Assembly: GCA_020002185.1 (NCBI GenBank)
Contig: CM034532.1
Span: 45,086,506 to 45,150,505 of the forward strand
Direction: 5' to 3'
DNA length: 64,000 nt
Source of the DNA: Paraescarpia echinospica
Taxonomy: Eukaryota > Annelida > Polychaeta > Sabellida > Siboglinidae
Every line of letters begins with the position of its first letter. The first letter of the stretch is position 1. Shown in pieces: positions 33,110-45,200 of the stretch. The notes beneath the pieces were generated by a model. That model ran no database searches. It saw nothing but the letters and a program-made list of their open reading frames with translations, and was not told where the DNA came from. The position numbers and the translations under genes were made by a program.

Positions 33110-36100
33110 TACATGTGAACATGGAGTTAAATGGACACAATGTGTCAATGCTTGTAGATATTGGGGCAGCGGTGTCTATTGTACCGGAGAATGTGCACAA
33201 AATGTCTTGCGTAGCTTTCCACTAGAACAAACCAGTCTGAAGCTAAGGTCATACACCGGAGAACTAATCCCATTGGCAGGTAAAGTGTGGGTGCCTGTCA
33301 GATATCGTGGTAACAAGCATTCATTGCAGGTGTTTGTGGCGAAAGGGTCACGACCAGCATTGATGGGGCGGGATTGGTCAAAGCAGATACCACTTGACTG
33401 GGGTGCAATTTTCAGTGTCAATCCCCAGCTCGCTACAGAGGTAGACCAGTTGTTGATTGATTACGGGAATTTGTTCAACGAGTCACGTGAGGGGATTAAG
33501 GGCTACACTGCAGCTCTTAAAGTGAAACCAGATCAAAGGCCAGTTTTCCAGAAGGCGCGTTCGGTGCCTTATTCCATGCGAGAACTGGTGGAGAGTGAAC
33601 TCGAGCGTCTTGAATCTATTGACGTTCTTCATCGTGTTGAGTTTAGTGAATGGGCAAGCCCCACAGTCAATGTTCAAAAAATGAAAAACGGTAAGATGTC
33701 GGTGCGGATTTGTGGCGATTTCAAGTTGTTGAACGCAGCAATCGAGGATGACAAGTATCCGCTTCCTACAACGCAGGATTTGTTCACCAAATTGGCTTAG
33801 ACAAACAAGACGCCTAAGGTGTTTTCGGTTCTTGACTTGAAAGGGCCTTCAATCAGATGGAAGTGTGCGAAGAGTCGATTCCTCTGCTAACAATCAACAC
33901 CCACAAGGGACTGTACAGAATGCGCAGGCTAGCATATGGCACCGCCCATTTTTCAAGCGACTATGGACAAAATCTTGAGTGGCATTGAAAATGTGATCTG
34001 CTTCAGAGATGATATTCTCGTTGTGGGTGAAGACGAGGCCGATCATCTAAAAACACTGAATCTGGTGCTAGCACGACTAGACCAAAACAGGGTGACGTTG
34101 ATCAAAGCTAAGTGTAGGTTTCTGTAGTCGAAGGGGCAGTACATCGTGAATGCTGAGGGCATTGAGCCTGTGCAGGACAAGGTTGAAGCTATCAGAAAGG
34201 CACCAAGACCAACCAATTTGACGGAGTTGCAGAGTTTCCTTGGTTTAGTCCAATATTACGCGAAGTTCATGGCCAACTTGTCCTCGATGCTGCAGCCTCT
34301 CTATAGACGTCTTCAGGCAGGGGTCAAGTGGTCCTGGGATGAGGAATGTGAGGCAGCATTCACTCAGTGCAAAAGAGTACTGTCGAGTTGCACCATCCTC
34401 ACGCACTACGACCAGAGAAAAGAGCTGATATTGGCTACCGATGCGAGCCAGTATGGTATTGGCGCAGTCATTAGCCACAAAATTAAGGATGGATCAGAGA
34501 AGCCGATAGCATTCGCCTCGCGAACACTACGCAAAGCCGAGCAAAATTATCCGCAGATCGAAAAGGAAGCCTTGGCGATAATATACGGAGTGAAGAAGTT
34601 CAACTCTACTTGTTTGGTCGCTTTTTCACACTGGTGACGGATCATCGTCCACTGGTTCGCATCTTCGGAGATAAGACTGGCGTACCTATGATGACAGCGG
34701 CTCGGATACAGCGATGGGCTCTTATAATGGCGGGTTATCAATATGAGATCCAATTCAAGTCATCAAAAGAAAATGCGAATGCAGATGCACTGAGCAGATT
34801 GCCGGTGGAATCGCCCGAGTCGGCTGATCCTGATGAAACGATGGCAGCAGTCAAGCATGTTGTCGGTGGCCGAACTTCCAGTAACGGCTAAAATGATTGC
34901 AAGGGCTACCAGAAAGGATCCTACGTTGGCCAAGGTCTATGAATTCACACTGCGAGGCTGGCCAAACTCAACCGATGAGTCGGTGAATGCATATCGATGC
35001 AGAAAATATGAATTGTCGTTGGAAGATGGTTGTCTTCTCTGGGGGAGGAGAGCAGTCATTCCAGCAGTGTTCAGAGAACAAATACTACGAGAACTGCATG
35101 TGTTGCATCCGGGCATGGTCAGAATGAAGTCGATCGCTAGAAGCTTCGTCTGGTGACCTGGCCTTGATGCGGATATCGAGGACTGTGTCCGAAACTGCCG
35201 GGAATGCAGCCAGGTAGTGAGCACGCCGAAGGTAGCACCACTGGTTCCATGGCCGTGGGAACGTATCCATGTGGATTTTGCAGAAAAAGACGGACAGAAC
35301 TTCCTTGTCGTGGTGGATAGTCATTCAAAGTGGCTGGAAGTGGTCTCAATGTCTCGCAACTGAGAAGAATGTTCGCAGCGTTTGGCTTACCACGCGAGGT
35401 GGTATCTGACAACGGACCTCAGTTCGCATGCGAGGAATTTGGTCGGTTCTTGAGGTTGAATGGCGTCAAACACATACGGTGTCCAACTTACCACCCGGCG
35501 ACGAACGGCCTCGCGGAGAGAAATGTCCAGACTTTCAAGAAGATGCTTGTAAAATCGAACAGCCAGCTACCATTGCAACACCGTCTGTCGGACATACTGT
35601 TTCAGTACCGAAACACACCGCATTTGCCTACGGATAAAACACCGTCGGAGTTGTTTCTGAACCGAGCGCCACGCACCAGACTTGCGATGACGAAACCCAG
35701 TCTCGAAGCAAAAGTGCAAGATCGGCAATAAAAGCAGAAACAACAACATGATGGAGCTCATTCACGCCTTCGCAAGTTCGACGTCTACCAGAGAGTGAGA
35801 ATCAGACAAATGAGAGGACGAATGGAGAAGTGGACACTGGGAACATATTTGGTCAGACTGCCAGGAAACAGGAGGCGATACGTTTATGTGGACCATATGG
35901 TCGCAAATGATGACTACCCAGCTATACCAGAAGGTTGGAACGATGTCGCGATTGCACCTTCCATTGTCGTAACATCTGAGCCAGAGCCTGCGGTGGTCGA
36001 TCCGGTCGATCCGGTCGACCCAGTAGGTCATGGAGGGCAAACAGAACAAACACCTAAGGCACCTAACGAGTTAGGGTCACCAACACCTTCAGTCCTTCAG

Positions 36101-36163
36101 TCGCCAGCTGCTGTCAGGCGTTCATCACGAGCTATCAAACCTGTTGTTAAGTTGAATTTGTGA
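33110..36163 (+). pseudogene. pol of the gypsy element: protease, RT, RNaseH, integrase (broken)
   Basis: Protease: VSMLVDIGAAVSIVP (33147; the usual DTG/DSG reads DIG). RT: SVRICGDFKLLN (33700) and CFRDDILVVGED (34000; YxDD as FRDD). RNaseH: LATDASQYGIGAVI (34432). Integrase: HPGMVRMKSIA (35107), VVSDNGPQFA (35400), YHPATNGLAERN (35490). The frame ends at 36163. Several stops (for example 33798, 34126, 35154) and frameshifts mean it cannot make a full polyprotein. Confidence 0.9.
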
Positions 36164-36248
36164 TTATTCACCCAATTACTCTTAGTATAAGCTTGCTATA
36201 TTAGTCGCAGATGGTTCTTTAGAATATATATATTTTAAGGTGGAGAAA

Positions 36249-36414
36249 TGTTGTGTATTGATATAACGGGTACTAGTTGTAAGTGTCCGTCCGTGTTTTG
36301 TGCCGTTTCTGCAATACACACCAGAGGCACTCTGGGATACCGCCAACCTCATGTGTAGTTGATTACTATTTGTAATATGTCTCCTTAAACATGCAAACTC
36401 CACAACACACAACA
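36249..36414 (+). repeat. 3' LTR of the gypsy element
   Basis: 166 bp, the same as the 5' LTR except at two positions I can see. It is followed by the target duplication CATAT. Confidence 0.95.
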
Positions 36415-36960
36415 CATATGAAAATCCAAACCATGTTGTCGGATTTTGCAACCCAGTTCATCAGCCGTGTTTATGGTGAACAGTGACGGTCCCAAGACTG
36501 ACCCTTAGGGGATACCGCGTGTCAGCGTGTCAAAAGCAGCAGACAAGTCAAAGAGGCTTGACAGGAAACACACCGATTATCTGCAGATAAGAGTAAATCG
36601 TTCTGGATTCTCAGCAGTGTAGTCTCTGTACTGTAGCCCTTTCTGTATGCTGACTGATTCACTTCAAATAGGCTGTGCTGTGCCATGTGATATGACAAAC
36701 GTGACGACACCACCTTCTCAATTACGTTGGACAGGAAACAGGGATAAGATATCAGTCGGTAACATGTAAAACATTCGGTATCTACGGACGGCTTCTTAAG
36801 AAGCCGATTCACAAGTGCCGCTTTTAAGTTAGCTGACACATCTCCTGTGGCCAATGAGATGTTCACAATCCAGGTAATGGCAGGGACACACCTGATCGAA
36901 CAGCAATGTAGCAACACAGGTGCAGTTCAACTGGACAGGTGAACACAATGTAAAAGTTAC
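36415..36960 (-). pseudogene. CR1-like LINE reverse transcriptase, N-terminal part
   Basis: The minus frame 36522-36917 has SLATGDVSANLKAALVNRL, SNVIEKVVSSRLSYHM and AYRKGYSTETTLLRIQNDLL, typical RT fingers/palm of CR1-type LINEs. It then continues in another frame to GLDFH at the gypsy junction. Together with 31230-32067 it forms one interrupted element. Confidence 0.85.
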
Positions 36961-38190
36961 TAAAATACAAAAACATTATAATACGCTTGCTAAAACAGCA
37001 TAGTCCAGCTTCGTCATTAGACTTTCATAAAACCAACCGAATAAACTTCGCCGCTGTGTCCTGGATAAAAACTTGATAAAAATTGAAATATTCCAGAGTT
37101 TGTTATGGTGCAGCCACATACAGGCGCCCCCCACAATGCCAATTAGGCGAGAGGCATAAAGCCCAAAAAGTGCTTTATTTTAAGACTTTAAATGCTCCCC
37201 TCTACACACACCTAAATGTGATATCGTTTGAAAGACCTATATCTCCCCCTCCAAAAAAGATCCGTCGTAGAGCTGTCAAGTGGTGCAGTAAGCGCAAATA
37301 GTGCGCTTCCGCAATCGTCTTAATATTACAATGGTCGCATATATATTTTACTTAGGTACATGATGGCCAAGTAATACATTTTTGGAAAGCTTATTATCTC
37401 CCCATCAAAGTAAGGTACGACATGGTGGTGTTACCTGATATGGTACGAGTGGAGCTAAGATCACACAAGGTCATCGTGGAATGATGAATATTCGATTTTT
37501 TTGCAATCCTGAGAAAGTCATAAAGTTACAATGATCCTGCAACTGCTTCATTTATATGTCCTTATCATACACTGTGTGAAATAATAGTTTCTCCCCGTCA
37601 AAATGAGATATGACATGAAGCTGTCAGTTGACGGAGTAGGTGTGGAGCGACGATCAAACAGAATCACCGTCAAGTGATAAATGTTCGAAATTGTTTCATC
37701 ACGCAAACGTCGTACAATATACATGGTTGCGTATATCTACATTACCTACGTATTCATGGCAATGTAGTATACCGTTGGAAAGCCACCTAGAACCATACTT
37801 TTGGTGTCAAAACAAGGGTTTTAGTGGTCAAAGATTTCAAATATTTTATACTTGTCCTTCTCTGACTTTTAGATTCGTCATTTTAAAAGATGGCGGTCAT
37901 CAAAAGAAATTTCACAATATCTTGACAATTATGCCACACAGAGCCATCATGTTTATATCAATTTGTAGAATTGTGGTTAACTATTTCAAATGTGTTCCAA
38001 ACGACCTTTCCGGACATTCATATATCCGCCATTTTTAAAGATGACGCCCGTCAAAACCAAGTAGCGCTATAACTAAAGAGATGCATCACCTAGTGCTATA
38101 AAGTAATAATTTAATGCAATTGTGTTAAAGCAATGTTTGCCAGACCGAAAATAAGCCGTCAAACAAACAAATAAACATGTCGACCGTGTG
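36961..38190. repeat. Non-coding stretch with diverged tandem units (37310-37790)
   Basis: Three diverged units of about 190 bp share TTACAATGGTCGCATATAT-like starts, a TCTCCCCATCAAA-like middle and GGAGCNANGATCA-like ends. No gene is seen. The stretch 37800-38190 is unique and non-coding. Confidence 0.5.
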
Positions 38191-38195
38191 GTTTT

Positions 38196-38239
38196 GGAGA
38201 GAGAGAGAGAGAGAGAGGGGGGAAGAGAGGCAGGGAGAG

Positions 38240-38306
<67 letters not shown>

Positions 38307-38482
38307 CAGTGTGAGAGAGAGGGAGAGAGAGGGAGACAGACATACAGACATACAGACAGACGGAGAGACAGAGAGACAGAAAGAGAGAAAAAAAAACCGC
38401 GATAGAGAGAGAGGGAGAGAGAACGAGAAAGAGAGAGACAGAGAGACAGTCAGACAGAAAGAGAGAGAGGCAGATAGAGAGG

Positions 38483-38514
<32 letters not shown>

Positions 38515-38617
38515 CAGAGACAGACAGACATACAGAGAGAGAGAGACAGAGAGACAGAGAGACAGAGAGACAGAAAGAGACAGAGAGACAGAAAGAGAGA
38601 GAGAGGCAGATAGAGAG

Positions 38618-38697
<80 letters not shown>
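38196..38697. repeat. 500-bp purine (GA-rich) tract
   Basis: Almost all purine on plus: GA runs interspersed with GACA and GGA variants. Long frames across it are artefacts. Such tracts can form triplex (H-DNA) structures. Confidence 0.97.
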
Positions 38698-38698
<1 letters not shown>

Positions 38699-39309
38699 TT
38701 CTCCTGGATTTACAGTTGCCAGCCTGTTGTGCTAACAAATGGTTTGCGATATGAGCAGGGACATTAGTCAACGTTGCGACATTTGTGGCGTTGTGCAACA
38801 TCTGTCGATTTTGAGACATTTAGTTTTGTGATTTGTCGATTTTACGCCAATTTGTTGTGACATCACCCGTCCACCGATGAACAAAGTCTAATATTTTCCT
38901 GCTTGCCTTTCTCTGTTTGTACGCCACGAACCCATGATCTCATACAATTTAATTGACTTGTTAAATTGGCACAGTGCCAAGCGTCGGCTGCGATCTGGTA
39001 AACAACAATTACTAATCCTGTTGTGCCAAGGAGTACACTGACGCGATATGGGAACCGCTCCTTTGTGTATAAATTGTGTGAGTTTACGCTTACCTTCGTT
39101 GTTAAACTACATTTGAACAATACGATCTACGTGAGCAGTTATTTGTATTATATTCACCGTACGTTACATTTTGTTACAATAGAATTTATTTGTTCTCCAC
39201 ATTTGTCATACTTACAAATGTCAACTTACATAACGTGTTCCAAGAATGCAGTTGTAGACAGTTCGTAAGTGTTTGTGAATGCGTGTGTCCACATGTTCCT
39301 GTTATGTGT
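38698..39309. other. Non-coding stretch left of the inverted repeat
   Basis: No supported gene and no clear match to the sequence beyond the right arm. Confidence 0.4.
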
Positions 39310-39415
39310 GCTTGTGCGTGTGTCCACGTGTTTCTAGGCATAATGTCTGCCCTAGCTTTGCCTATTACACGCGAGCATCAGCGTAGACACGCACCTACGC
39401 GCCATTTCAATTTAA

Positions 39416-39491
39416 TGGAGGGAGGGAGGGAGGGAGGGAGGGAGGGAGGGAGGGAGGGAGGGAGAGCGCGGGAGGGAGGGAGGGAGAGCGC

Positions 39492-39545
<54 letters not shown>
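39416..39545. repeat. (GGGA)n then (GA)n microsatellite
   Basis: A GGGA run followed by GA runs. The mirror position in the right arm is the (CT)n at 60369-60500. Confidence 0.97.
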
Positions 39546-39546
<1 letters not shown>

Positions 39547-39725
39547 GCTAGCTGCAACTCAGTTTTGTCAATGGCCGACTGCAGCGACTTCAGAATACTG
39601 CAGCACGTCTTATGACTCTTCATACTGGTAGCGACAGTACTTTATCAGTACTCTGCCAGATGCACTGGCTGCCTGTTCGGTATCGCATTACATTTCAGAT
39701 AACTGAGTTTCGCATCGGATTCTGA
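39546..39725 (+). pseudogene. CR1-like LINE 3' tail
   Basis: Encodes CQMHWLPVRYRITFQITEFR, the usual C-terminal motif of CR1/Jockey ORF2. The mirror copy on minus is at 60224-60365. Confidence 0.75.
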
Positions 39726-41187
39726 CTAGCATTAACACGACAACAATGTTTTCTTCATGAGTGCTATTTGGGTTTTTTCATACTAAATTTAATCATATTG
39801 TTCAAAACACATTACAACGTATATTTAATCACGACTGTTTTATTTGAATCAAATCCGTACTAAAACGGGATACCGCAGAATTCCCCAAAATGCATTGTCG
39901 CCCATCGTGTAGCACGTGAACTATGCGAGAATACCCAACGCAGGACTACGGGAAGGTGGGGACAAATGATCACAGGGAAACAGCGCCACCCTGTGTAACT
40001 TTGTTAATAATGACCAGTCGTTTAATCTACTAAGTTGTATATAAGCAGATCAGACTATATTTACCGGCGCACAAGGTCACGACTGTATGTGTTTCAACCC
40101 TATACAATAGTATACAGGGACCTAGTAAATATATCAGTTTTTTTCTGATACATCTATTATATCGAATGCACTGTTGTTTGTAATGGCATATTACCAACAA
40201 TAGATACACATTCAGTCAACAACTGTTTCTGTAAGCAACTGTTCTTAATAGGCTGATGCTGGTCTCATCTTTGATTACATTTTTAACAGTGTGAACATTT
40301 GTGATCAGAGACTCATAACCCGAGAACTGTGAGGCACGATGAATCGTTTCGTGGGTCCCTATTTTGACAAAATAATTAAAATGTCACTTAATTATACATA
40401 ACTAGCATTACTAACGCATGTCCACTGAATTATGTTATCGCCATCAAGATAAATAAATTGTGGCAAGCCGGTTGTCGGGGACATCCATGGAAAACAAAGG
40501 ATAACCTGTCGAAGAAACACTGGCCGCCCGACACAGTAGGGGCCTACATCATACATAAACAGAACATGAATACTGAAATTGACAATATTCTATATCTTTA
40601 AAATGATAAAATATTAGGAAAAAATTATAAATATGTATATATAATATTATATATAAATATATACTGTATATATATATATATATATACGTAAATGTAAATA
40701 AGGATACCATATTTCATGAATGTTTCTTATTCACACAACACCTCGTCTAATAATAAAATGAAACCGCATAAATTCGCTTACGTGTTGAAGTCGGTAAGCC
40801 ATGCTGGTATTCAAACTACGACATTCGTGAAGATGCAACAGTGGTGCCGCACGGTGGCGTGGGCAACAGTTTGGCCATGCCTATCTGAAGCGCGGAATTT
40901 TCTTCAGTTTTGATGAGAATTTGTATATTACGTTAGTTTAACAATTAAAAAACAACATTATTTATACACCTGGTAAGCAATTTGATGTGATGATTACTGC
41001 AGAGAAAGGACAATAAATTTGACGTATTAGTTACTTTCAGTTGTTCGGGCTGCAAATGACGGACAACATGTAGAAACGGAACAACTTGTACAACCAGACA
41101 AGCGAGAATTTCAAGTCTCAGTGACTACTGGATTTTCTGTATTACAAACGTCACATCGTTGTGAAGTTCATAGACAAGCGTGATGTG
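39726..41187. other. Arm sequence downstream of the left kelch gene
   Basis: No gene. An AT run (40620-40690) is the empty site of the LINE that interrupts the right arm at 57345-59690. Confidence 0.6.
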
Positions 41188-42843
41188 TTAATACTTGGAA
41201 GTGTTATATTGTGTACCATAAAGGTCAACATTAAGCATACCGTGACATTTCAGCCCCTCCTTAAGTGGTGGTATGCCACAGTTAGACCACGTGTCTGTCA
41301 GGAGAATATACTTCTCAACGACTGATGATTCTTTCTTAACACCCCCTGCCACCAGTATAGAGCCGCGCCAAACAACTGCTGGTGCACTGCCGTGTGCTTG
41401 TTTCGGCTTACTAAGCCTTGTCCAACCGTCCGAGACAGGATTATATTTGAGACATGCGCGGTTGTCACCTCCCACCACATAAATAAAGTTATTCAGAGTA
41501 ACTGCAGCACCGTCCCTGCACACATACGTCATGTCTGACAGAGTGCTCCACTTGTTTCCCGTCGTGTCAAACACCTGCGTGCAACAAACGTACTTGTTCA
41601 GTGCATTTGTGCCACCAAAGACAAAGATATTATTCCTGTAGGTCGTAACCATGGAATCAAACACCGCTTGTGGCATGTCAGGCAAGGACGACCATTGTCG
41701 CGACTTCAGGTTCAGACACTCAATAGATGCAAGCACTTCGTTGTCAACACCCTTCCCTCCCATCACATAGACGCAGTCGCCCAGCGAAACACTGCGGTGG
41801 CAACATCGTTTAGTTATTAGTGGTGGCATTACCTCCCATTTCTTTGCAGCTATGTCAAAGAGCAAGCATAGGTCCGTTGCTCCTCCCTTCTTGCCGCCTG
41901 TCACCACCACGCCTCGGTCAGTGTAACACACGTCGTCCACAATGCCGACCGACTGTGGCAATTCCGTCAGCGATTTCCAACAACTTGTGTCTTCCTCGTA
42001 GTACTGGCAGATGTTGCACTTCTTGTTTCCGTTGTCATCAAGGGTCTGCCCGCCAACCACCAAGAGGCAAGACTTCATTCGGTAATTGGTGCGTGGCACT
42101 GTGCGGCAGCTGCTCATCTCGTGTTGGTGCACGGTGGCTAGCTGGAAAATCACTGCTTCCTGTAGATATTCAAAACACATGGGGGTCAACAGGTCATAAT
42201 TGTCCGTCATGTGCTGCAGGTAGTTTCTTGTACAATATGGGAGACGGACGTATTCAAGGATCGTTTCCAATGACGACTTCCTGTTGTTAAGATCATGTCG
42301 TATCCAATTTAGCACGGCGTCGGAGACAACATCCTCGCTTGCAACATTAACGTCATCATCCTTGATAAACTCGATCAGTTCTTTGGATGATAACTCTTTG
42401 AACTCCTCCAAAAATGCGACAGCCTTTAATTCAGACAGCACCACTCGCCTGGCATTCTGTTGCAGATTTTCGAGTCGATACGACGCAGCAACTTTGTAGA
42501 ATCCAACGCAGGTGGCCGTCTCGACATGTTTCAACATAAAGTTCTCACAGGCCGCCTTGAGGGTGTCCAGCTGCAAGACGTCGCTTGCCTTGACCAAACT
42601 TTCCACGTTGTCGACGGTCAGCTCAATCTCTCCGGTGTAAATATACTCGACGATGCTGGTCAGTGTATCCGGTTGCATGTTCATCTGTACTGTGGCTAAC
42701 GTGCTTTCTTCAAGACCGCAACGGAACATCGCGTTGAAGTAATCACTTGCGGCTGCCAGAACGTTTCGATGGCACCTGATTTTGACGTCACCCGACAGCA
42801 CCGTCACATCGGTGTATTCCTCGGTCTGACGCATTTTCTGCAT
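41188..42843 (-). CDS. Kelch-like BTB protein, left arm copy
   Basis: An intact, intronless frame. The first in-frame ATG is at 42843 (MQKMRQTEEYTDV), giving 551 residues. The frame is open upstream to about 42939, and that extension (FNVVVHFVVASSTTKEETFV) is conserved in all copies, so an upstream exon or non-ATG start is possible. Order: BTB (about 8-115; CHRNVLAAASDYFNAMF), BACK (about 120-225), six kelch blades (about 260-535) with double-Gly motifs VVGG, VVTGG, VMGG, VFGG, VVGG, VAGG. Such proteins are usually substrate adaptors of Cullin-3 ubiquitin ligases. The protein ends LYGTQYNTSKY, seven residues longer than the right copy. Intronless structure suggests a retro-derived or transposon-carried gene. 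Confidence 0.93.
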   Translation of the reverse strand: MQKMRQTEEYTDVTVLSGDVKIRCHRNVLAAASDYFNAMFRCGLEESTLATVQMNMQPDTLTSIVEYIYTGEIELTVDNVESLVKASDVLQLDTLKAACENFMLKHVETATCVGFYKVAASYRLENLQQNARRVVLSELKAVAFLEEFKELSSKELIEFIKDDDVNVASEDVVSDAVLNWIRHDLNNRKSSLETILEYVRLPYCTRNYLQHMTDNYDLLTPMCFEYLQEAVIFQLATVHQHEMSSCRTVPRTNYRMKSCLLVVGGQTLDDNGNKKCNICQYYEEDTSCWKSLTELPQSVGIVDDVCYTDRGVVVTGGKKGGATDLCLLFDIAAKKWEVMPPLITKRCCHRSVSLGDCVYVMGGKGVDNEVLASIECLNLKSRQWSSLPDMPQAVFDSMVTTYRNNIFVFGGTNALNKYVCCTQVFDTTGNKWSTLSDMTYVCRDGAAVTLNNFIYVVGGDNRACLKYNPVSDGWTRLSKPKQAHGSAPAVVWRGSILVAGGVKKESSVVEKYILLTDTWSNCGIPPLKEGLKCHGMLNVDLYGTQYNTSKY

Positions 42844-43331
42844 AAGGGTCAAGAAGCAATTCGTGTATGTCTTGTCAACAAACGTCTCCTCCTTTGTGGT
42901 AGAAGACGCTACAACAAAATGTACAACCACATTAAACAAAGGCAGTTTAACAGAGTAGGACCTGCCGACATTGACGTTATATATCGGTAGTTACGTTACT
43001 AGGTGATGTTTTGATTGGCAATGACTATTAAATTTCGCTTATGCTGAGGCGTCGCAACGTATGAGCTTCACAGTTGACAATACAAATATGTTGCGCGTCG
43101 CCACTGTAATATATTAAATTATAGTAACAAGGAAACAGGGCTGAATAACATTTCAACATCAACAACGCAGCAAACTCCAGGGATGTTGTTTACACATGCA
43201 CGCACGCACGCACGCACGCACGCACGCGTCGTGCGCACCTTGCGGTCCCACAGTAGTTCTAACAAATATTAATGGATCGATAGCATCAGTCACCTACGTT
43301 GTTGTATGATGTATCGTTAAAACGATCTTCT

Positions 43332-44111
43332 GGCACTTGTGTAGAATCCGGACCCACCTCGATTTTGCTGTTATAACTTGAGTTTAGCCTAACTTTGATA
43401 CATCAGAGCGTTAGTTCCATTATTCAAAATCATTCCAGGCTTATTTATATTACGAAAATATTGTGTCTTAGCGCACTTTTGAAGCTCAAATAGTAATCCG
43501 GTTTGCGCTAGTCTGCACCGCTGAGTTCGATAAGCAACCATGTTATTTGCATTTATTGCTTACTCCTGTAAGAAAACCTATCCATCTTCCATCATCTAGT
43601 TCTGACCTACTTTTTGTTCCTAGAGTCAACACTAACATTGGAACTAGGGCTTTTTCTGTTGCTGCACCAACTCTTTGGAATATGCTTCCTCTTAGTGTTA
43701 GATCAGTTGAAAATATTACAAAATTCCGTCGTCATTTAAAAACGTATCTTTACAACCTTGCTTACCCACCGTAGCTCCCTAGCGCCTTGACCCATCTGTT
43801 AACAACTGGAAAACTACTTATGGATTTTGAGATTGACCAACCCTTTTGTTTTGATGCGCCTCTGAGCTTAGTTTCCAAGGATTTAGGCGCAATAGAAGTT
43901 ATCTTATTATTATTATTATATATCGGCGTGTGTTGATGCAAACCGGGGCGTTATTGATGCCTCAAAAGTGCGCTAACACGCAATATTCTTAAACGTAAAT
44001 ATGCCTGGGATAATTTTGAATAATGGAACTAACGCATTGAGGTATCAAAGTTAGGCAAAATTCAAGTTATAAAGGCAAAATCGAGGTGGGTCCGGATTCT
44101 ACACAAGTGCC
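43332..44111. mobile_element. Non-autonomous DNA transposon with long TIRs and 8-bp TSD, carrying a LINE tail
   Basis: The termini are inverted: GGCACTTGTGTAGAATCCGG at the left and its complement at the right, with imperfect inverted similarity of about 180 bp. It is flanked by 8-bp GATCTTCT (43324-43331) and GAACTTCT (44112-44119). The third arm copy (27345) shows the empty site with a single 8-mer. Inside, 43600-43774 encodes VAAPTLWNMLPLSVRS..FRRHLKTYLY, a LINE ORF2 end. An 8-bp TSD fits the hAT or P superfamilies. Confidence 0.85.
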
Positions 44112-44667
44112 GAACTTCTTAATGCCGGAAAACTGAACGCCATGATACGTTTTAATCAGGGTTACCTAGGCGACGTGAGGTGGCAGCATTTTCTTTTCTT
44201 TCCCAGCGAAGTCACGCATCCCGTGACGGCAACATGCTATCCCTCCGTGCACAAACACATGTAAACACGTCATGTAAATCTTAATGTGATCCAAACCATA
44301 ACCTCCAAAATAACCATAACCTTAAACCTAACTTATTTGTTTATCAGACAAACCATAAAAGAGGTAGCAGGAAACTCCCTCCCGCAGCCCGGCGAGAGTC
44401 GGTTCAGCGAGACTAAAGAAGTTTCTGAACAGACATTATACTAAACGGGATCTTTGGTAAATTTAGTGAATCTTTTTAACACTAGATACACCTGTATTTA
44501 ATTTGGTAAAACATGAATTTGCCATGGCTACGTCTACTGTACACGGAGTACCTATATCTGTTAACAGCTTACTTGAGTGCTAATCACCGGTGTGGCTGTA
44601 ACAAGTTGTAAATGTTAATGATGTCTACGCTTAACAACAACACTTTGGATGTTATACAGGAGCAGCA

Positions 44668-44795
44668 ATATTACAGTCGCCACTCCCCAGTATAAACCGT
44701 ATTACAGTCGCCACTCCCCAGTATAAAACCATATTACAGTCGCCACTCCCCAGTATAAACCATATTACAGTCGCCACTCCCCAGTATAAACCATA
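44668..44795. repeat. 31-bp tandem repeat, four copies (left arm)
   Basis: The unit contains ATTACAGTCGCCACTCCCCA and then GTATAAA. The right arm has about eight copies (53475-53745) and the third arm copy has one. Confidence 0.9.
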
Positions 44796-45159
44796 TTCTC
44801 GGCTATGCCACTTTAACAAGGTAAACCGAAACGAAACCAAAAGTAATGACTCATGTTCTAAACACAAGTATTTTTGATTACTATTTTTCAGAATAATTTT
44901 ATTGGTAAGCTCTCAACATTGGAAGATATAGCAACTTATCTGAATACTATTTAAGACTTACCCATGGATATAAGTGTATCGTTGCACAATACCTTCTCAA
45001 CTATGACTCGAGTGTGACGCTTTATAACGGAAAAAACACGGAAGAGGGACATGGGATATGTAGTGCCGCCTATCGTATGACATGCTTATAAGTTAGCCAG
45101 CGCCTCCTGTTGATTATATACAGGTTGTAGGTATTCATATAATCAATTGCAGAGGAGCT

Positions 45160-45163
45160 ATAT

Positions 45164-45196
<33 letters not shown>

Positions 45197-45200
45197 AACA
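45160..45200. repeat. (TA)n run of the left arm
   Basis: The mirror of this run is at 53070-53105. A (CACACG)n microsatellite follows at 45388-45420, mirrored at 52843-52878. Confidence 0.9.

Larger units (their letters stand above)
32068..36414 (+). mobile_element. Ty3/gypsy LTR retrotransposon, defective, with target duplication CATAT
   Basis: It is bounded by two 166-bp LTRs (32068-32233 and 36249-36414) that start TG and end CA. The 5-bp duplication CATAT lies at 32063-32067 and 36415-36419. A GTGGCGACGAG follows the 5' LTR (primer-binding region) and a purine tract (AAGGTGGAGAAA) precedes the 3' LTR. The order gag, PR, RT, RNaseH, INT is that of Ty3/gypsy. Confidence 0.95.

Noticed and set aside
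38073..38819. 248-codon Ser/Leu ORF and its opposite strand Arg/Glu ORF
   Set aside because: They are translations of the polypurine tract with no other support.
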